Source: JABMMZ01 sp044357345
Lineage (GTDB): Bacteria; Bacteroidota; Bacteroidia; NS11-12g; UBA955
NCBI GenBank assembly: GCA_044357345.1
Contig: JBIKPR010000001.1
Span: 1-64,000 of the forward strand
Direction: 5' to 3'
Length of the DNA stretch: 64,000 nucleotides
Part shown: in pieces, positions 60,377 to 64,000 of the stretch
Layout of the letters: each line of letters opens with the position of its first letter
Position numbering within the stretch: position 1 is the stretch's first letter
The notes under the pieces: generated by a model
Seen by the model: the letters and a program-made list of their open reading frames with translations, nothing else
What the model was told of the DNA's origin: nothing
Databases searched by the model: none
Program-made: the position numbers and the translations under genes

Positions 60377-62596
60377 ATGAAAAAAATACTTTTATTCCCA
60401 TTTTTATTTATCAGTATATTCTTGCTTGGGCAGTCTCAATATGAAAAAACATATTTCACTCAGGCGTATAACGATACTTTCAAACAAGAATCGGTTGTCA
60501 TTGTCAGAATGATGGACGAGAGCACCTATACCAATTATGGCATTGACGATTATAAGGTCAATGTTGTTTTCAGAGCACAATATTTGTTAAAAGACATTTC
60601 TGCTATCAATAATTTTAGCACTTTAGTTAAAAATAATGATCTAAAGCGCTACGAATTAAAACAAATAAAACCCAACGGTAAAGTCAATATTATTTACGAA
60701 TATTTCGACAAAAACTATCCAGATGACGGATACGATAAGCCGGAAAATCAAGATGAAGACGATGAAAAGAAAAAAGAAGAAATTCCGCTTGAAGGTCTAG
60801 AAATTGGAGATATTATTGATTATAAATATGAATTTACATTTACCACCAAATCAAAAGACTTTAGAAAAATATCAATTAATAATGGAAAATACGACCACTC
60901 TATAATTGAGATTATAAACCACAACCGGAATAAATACCTGCTCTTCAAAAATAAATTTGTAGAAGAAAGTTACCCAATTGCAAATAGTGTCACATTTATT
61001 AGTGTTCCCAGCGAGTTAAAGTTAATACAAAAGTCTTTTAACTGTGCTTATAAATTCACTGAAAAAACCAACTCAGGGAAAACCACTTACGAATGCAATT
61101 ACAATTTAGTAAAAGCATTCAAAAGCGAAGACTTTAGTTTTAATTACTTACACCATCCAGTTGTAAAATATGCACTGATTCAAACAGATAATTCAAAAAA
61201 GCCAAATTTCAGTTACCAATTTGAAGATCCTAATGTTTCTGAGGATGATATCGTAGGTTTGGGACGAAAATTTTATCAAAACAAAAACTATATACCTAAA
61301 TTTCTATATTATCTAAACACACAAAAATCTAGTGAAGCGTACACTGAAGTAAGTTTAAATAAATTTTTCTCATCTTTCTTAAAAACATTCACAAAAAATG
61401 ATAAAGATAAATTTAGCAAACTAAATAAACTTCATGAATATCTTGTAAATGAAGACGAGTTAAACCAAATGCCATACGGCGACATGGCTTATACGGTGGT
61501 AATGGCAAGATTCTGCGACAAACTAGGCATCAAATATAAAATGATGGCTTCTTTAAACCGATACGATGGCACATGGTCTGAAATCATCTCTCCATATGAA
61601 ATTACTTGGGGTTTATATATTCCAAAAAAGGATAAAGATTTATACGTCAATTCATACACCAAAGAAAGCAATATTTACCAAAGATTTGGCTCCTTTTCTG
61701 GAACCGATTTAATTGTATTTGACCCAAAGGACATTACAAAACCTTTAGAAAAAATAAAGTATCCTATGGTGGATGCAGCTGAAAATTTGTATGTTCAAAA
61801 TTCAGAAATAATTATTTCTGAGGACAAAGATTATGAGTATGCTTTTTTAAATACATACTCAATGAAAGGTGCTCAAAAAGATGCCATTAGTGATTACATA
61901 AAAAATCAATTTGATAACGAAAGATTAAGAACACCTTATAGTTTTTTTGGTTTGGTTAATTACAACGACCTCTACAACTTCAAAGAATTTAGTTCGAATG
62001 AAGAATGGTTCGAAGAAGCTTCAAGAATTGACTCATCATATAAACTTTATTTTAAAGACTATTACAAAGAAAGAATGCTTGCCTTTCTTTACAATGAATA
62101 CCAATTTACCGACATTAGCATTGATAGCTTGCGCATATTTGAAGATGGAACTTACCCAGATGATGAATCAAAAGACTATGGGTTTAAAGTAGTATTTAAA
62201 AGCAAAGGACTAATTGAAAAGGGAAATAATGAATCAATTATTGCGCTGAATTTGGGCAAATTAATGACCGAACAATACCAACTGTCAGACTACAAAGTTC
62301 AAGAGCGTATTTCTGATGTTTACAGCAGCAATATAAAAGAAATCCATTGGAACAATAGCATTGAAATACCTGATGGATTTGAATGTATTAATTTGAGCGA
62401 TTTTAACATCCAATTTGAAAATGCTGCAGGCATCTTTATTTCAACCGCAGTTATTGAAGACGGTAAAATAGTTTTCAAAATCGAAAAAACATATAAAGCG
62501 CATTACCTTCCTAAAGACAGTTGGATGGACATGGTTAATTTTTTACATACAGCAGAAAAAGTTTTTATGAAAAAATTGCTTCTGAAGAAAAAATAA
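60377..62596 (+). CDS. DUF3857 protein with catalytically dead transglutaminase-like domain
   Basis: 739 residues with a signal peptide (1-18, LLGQS) but no lipobox cysteine. The architecture parallels the preceding gene: a DUF3857-like domain (EIPLEGLEIGDIIDYKYEF), a transglutaminase-like core and a C-terminal beta domain. The active-site cysteine is missing. YGDM (367-370) stands where the paralogue has YGDC, followed by the same pattern (MARFCDKLGIKYKMM versus NMLKVLGYDARMV), and the catalytic histidine segment is replaced by ITWGLYIPKKD. It is probably a non-enzymatic partner of its neighbour. An acidic insert (NQDEDDEKKKEE) lies at ~124-136. Confidence 0.8.
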   Translation: MKKILLFPFLFISIFLLGQSQYEKTYFTQAYNDTFKQESVVIVRMMDESTYTNYGIDDYKVNVVFRAQYLLKDISAINNFSTLVKNNDLKRYELKQIKPNGKVNIIYEYFDKNYPDDGYDKPENQDEDDEKKKEEIPLEGLEIGDIIDYKYEFTFTTKSKDFRKISINNGKYDHSIIEIINHNRNKYLLFKNKFVEESYPIANSVTFISVPSELKLIQKSFNCAYKFTEKTNSGKTTYECNYNLVKAFKSEDFSFNYLHHPVVKYALIQTDNSKKPNFSYQFEDPNVSEDDIVGLGRKFYQNKNYIPKFLYYLNTQKSSEAYTEVSLNKFFSSFLKTFTKNDKDKFSKLNKLHEYLVNEDELNQMPYGDMAYTVVMARFCDKLGIKYKMMASLNRYDGTWSEIISPYEITWGLYIPKKDKDLYVNSYTKESNIYQRFGSFSGTDLIVFDPKDITKPLEKIKYPMVDAAENLYVQNSEIIISEDKDYEYAFLNTYSMKGAQKDAISDYIKNQFDNERLRTPYSFFGLVNYNDLYNFKEFSSNEEWFEEASRIDSSYKLYFKDYYKERMLAFLYNEYQFTDISIDSLRIFEDGTYPDDESKDYGFKVVFKSKGLIEKGNNESIIALNLGKLMTEQYQLSDYKVQERISDVYSSNIKEIHWNNSIEIPDGFECINLSDFNIQFENAAGIFISTAVIEDGKIVFKIEKTYKAHYLPKDSWMDMVNFLHTAEKVFMKKLLLKKK

Positions 62597-62615
62597 TTCA
62601 TTACAATATTATTGC

Positions 62616-63284
62616 ATGTATCTGCGTTTGAAAAATATGAACTTCTTTAAAGTTATATTGAGTCTTGCCCTTCTTGGATTGCTCACTTATTCGTTTAAGG
62701 GTTCAACTGGTCCTAAACCAAAAGTATATAAAGACACCGTTTACCGTTTCGCTAAAAAAGCAAAAGTAAACAATTCTATAACTGCAGGCCCTAAACCAAG
62801 CACACCTATAGCAGTTAAAAAGAAAATTGAACTTGCTGAAGAAGACAGAGTAATTTCAATTACTTCTACTGTTGTCAGAATTAAGGTTAAGAAATCTGCT
62901 CAAAAACTATATGCATATTTTGCAGATACCTTTAAAGTATTTAGAATTTCTTTGGGAGCCAATCCTATTGGACATAAAATAAAAGAAGGCGACAACAGAA
63001 CACCTGAAGGGACTTATCATATTTCGTATAAAAACCCTAATAGCAGAGGGTATAAATCATTGAAAATATCATACCCAAATGAGCAAGACAAGCAAAATGC
63101 TAAAGCATTAAATGTTAGTCCAGGTGGAGATATTTTTATACATGGATTGTGGTGGGCAGAGCAAGACCCCAAAAACCATTGGAAAGACAATTGGACCCGC
63201 GGATGTATTGCGTTAAACAATCAAGAAATTGAAGAAATTTTTAGCCATACAGAATGCAATACTGAAATCACAATCTTACCTTAG
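62616..63284 (+). CDS. L,D-transpeptidase (YkuD domain)
   Basis: 222 residues from ATG 62616; an alternative ATG at 62637 gives an equally good signal peptide (NFFKVILSLALLGLLTYS). A Lys/Pro-rich linker (~30-75) precedes the YkuD domain (~85-222) with IHGLWW (His176) and NWTRGCIAL (catalytic Cys197). The enzyme would make 3-3 crosslinks in peptidoglycan or attach proteins to it from the periplasm. It lies 19 bases after the second DUF3857 gene, so the four genes from the symporter onward appear to form one operon. It converges on the next gene with a one-base gap. Confidence 0.92.
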   Translation: MYLRLKNMNFFKVILSLALLGLLTYSFKGSTGPKPKVYKDTVYRFAKKAKVNNSITAGPKPSTPIAVKKKIELAEEDRVISITSTVVRIKVKKSAQKLYAYFADTFKVFRISLGANPIGHKIKEGDNRTPEGTYHISYKNPNSRGYKSLKISYPNEQDKQNAKALNVSPGGDIFIHGLWWAEQDPKNHWKDNWTRGCIALNNQEIEEIFSHTECNTEITILP

Positions 63285-63285
63285 T

Positions 63286-63705
63286 TTACATCATTTCGCA
63301 CTGCGATTCAATGTAAGCTTTTAACTCTGGAATCTCGGCTTCATTCTCCAGATATGAAGTTTGCATACTAATGATCTCACCCGTTTCTTTTAACTTAAAG
63401 TTGATTTCATACAATTGATAATTTACTTTATCGACTTGCTCCCATTTTAGAATTCTAGGTCTTTGAATAACGGTAAAAGAATATCTTACCCCCACTTCAT
63501 CCAAAATCAAAAAGCATTCTTGCTTAAAGAAACCCAATCTAAACTTTCTGAACAACAAATAAATAATTGACATAATTGGAAAAACCAAAAAGCTATACCA
63601 TATTATTGTAGGAAAAGTCACCAAACTTACAACAATACTAAAGATTGAAAAAGCTGCTATCATTGGTGCTTCAGACTTGTTCCTATTTAACTTAAATAAA
63701 CGCAT
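63286..63705 (-). CDS. small membrane protein with a PH-like cytoplasmic domain, unrecognised
   Basis: 139 residues. Two transmembrane helices (~16-34 and ~36-52) follow a basic N-terminus. The rest (~55-139) is predicted beta-rich with a final helix (ELKAYIESQCEMM), a layout seen in bacterial PH-like or YcxB-like domains. The segment LILDEVGVRYSFTVIQRPRILKWEQVDKVNY fits that type. No specific family is assigned. Promoter box TAATTTTG (63713-63720) ends eight bases before the ATG, so the mRNA is nearly leaderless. Confidence 0.6.
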   Translation of the reverse strand: MRLFKLNRNKSEAPMIAAFSIFSIVVSLVTFPTIIWYSFLVFPIMSIIYLLFRKFRLGFFKQECFLILDEVGVRYSFTVIQRPRILKWEQVDKVNYQLYEINFKLKETGEIISMQTSYLENEAEIPELKAYIESQCEMM

Positions 63706-63712
63706 GAGGCCG

Positions 63713-63720
63713 CAAAATTA
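63713..63720 (-). promoter_or_regulatory. -7 promoter box of the small membrane protein
   Basis: TAATTTTG followed by CGG on the minus strand is a consensus match eight bases from the ATG at 63705. It lies between the prmC stop and this gene. Confidence 0.55.
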
Positions 63721-63725
63721 AACTT

Positions 63726-64000
63726 TTATTTACTAATCCTTGCAAAACGTTTTTTGCCACTTAAATCGACTCTAAATTGACAATTCAAGCCTTTATCCAA
63801 GCACCATGAACCTAATTCTTCTGCAGTCAAAGGATTTAACTCAAAATAAATATTTGGCATATCTTTCTCAAGAAACAATTCAATAACAATTTTATAAAAC
63901 AACAAAGCGTCAGAATCGTAAACAAACAATGCTAAATGTGGTTCAAAATCTAAAACATTGGCATGCATTATATCCTTTTCTTCAATTTTAATGTATGGTG
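63726..64000 (-). CDS. prmC: 3' part of release factor glutamine methyltransferase PrmC
   Basis: The frame is open to the window edge; about 90 C-terminal residues are visible. They begin PYIKIEEKDIMHANVLDFEPHLALFVYDSDALLFY, the sequence that directly follows the NPPY catalytic motif of PrmC/HemK, and end KKRFARISK. The NPP part of the motif lies just outside the window. PrmC methylates the GGQ glutamine of release factors RF1 and RF2; prfA is in this window at 34440. An internal ATG at 63968 is not the real start. Confidence 0.9.
   Translation of the reverse strand, partial: PYIKIEEKDIMHANVLDFEPHLALFVYDSDALLFYKIVIELFLEKDMPNIYFELNPLTAEELGSWCLDKGLNCQFRVDLSGKKRFARISK

Overview
The window is a gene-dense, AT-rich chromosomal segment from a member of the Bacteroidota. 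Four things point there. Several proteins end in type IX secretion (T9SS) sorting domains: the gene cut at base 1, the 776-aa and 793-aa proteins, and a 1640-aa protein with a gliding-motility type C-terminus. Families largely restricted to this phylum are present (DUF5606, DUF4835, an Rpb6-type omega subunit, a PorE-like OmpA protein). Many genes carry the phylum's TAnnTTTG promoter box, and Shine-Dalgarno sequences are scarce. The exact order cannot be resolved from sequence alone. No phage, transposase, integrase or CRISPR array was seen.

Layout. 1-9.8 kb is mainly minus strand: TatD and an enoyl-CoA hydratase, the PorE-like OmpA lipoprotein, murQ, ahcY with an NlpC/P60 peptidase, proline dehydrogenase and a pseudouridine synthase. 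9.9-12.8 kb is a plus-strand ECF sigma factor followed by a membrane protein that looks like its anti-sigma factor but ends in a T9SS sorting domain. 13-22 kb holds a CAU tRNA, a DUF3352-like/MORN protein, an M3 peptidase, thiamine pyrophosphokinase, a BNR-propeller T9SS cargo, msrA and ffh. 22-27 kb is the giant PKD/FN3 adhesin-like cargo. 27-31 kb is a tight minus-strand operon (DUF4199-like, plsC, gatC, ABC ATPase, cobalamin adenosyltransferase), flanked by a TPR lipoprotein and a DUF5606 gene. 31.3-32.0 kb is non-coding: tRNA-Cys, stacked hairpins and a four-copy ~95-bp tandem repeat.

32-35.6 kb carries a DUF1361 protein, lpxH, prfA and an unlisted 35-codon ORF. 35.8-43.9 kb is a long minus-strand gene train: bamD, rpoZ, coaC, coaB, DUF4835, aroB, pccB, a glycosyltransferase and a FAD oxidoreductase. 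44-49.4 kb holds radC, queG, a DEAD-box helicase and pruA. 49.4-54.8 kb holds a candidate small RNA, an orphan LuxR regulator, a free-Met sulfoxide reductase and a 1128-aa MORN-type secreted protein. 54.9-64 kb has der, msrB, a sodium:solute symporter, an active/inactive pair of transglutaminase-like proteins, an L,D-transpeptidase and the 3' end of prmC.

Functional threads. Proline catabolism is encoded at two separate loci (PRODH and pruA). Methionine oxide repair is covered by three unrelated enzymes (msrA, msrB, fRMsr). Propionyl-CoA carboxylase and cobalamin adenosyltransferase fit a methylmalonyl-CoA route. Envelope biogenesis and T9SS export recur throughout.

The most unusual items are the sigma/anti-sigma-like locus with a T9SS tail and an internal threefold repeat, two apparently dead retropepsin-like domains fused to the PorE-like protein, the tandem repeat after tRNA-Cys, and a coaBC gene split at a T4 run.
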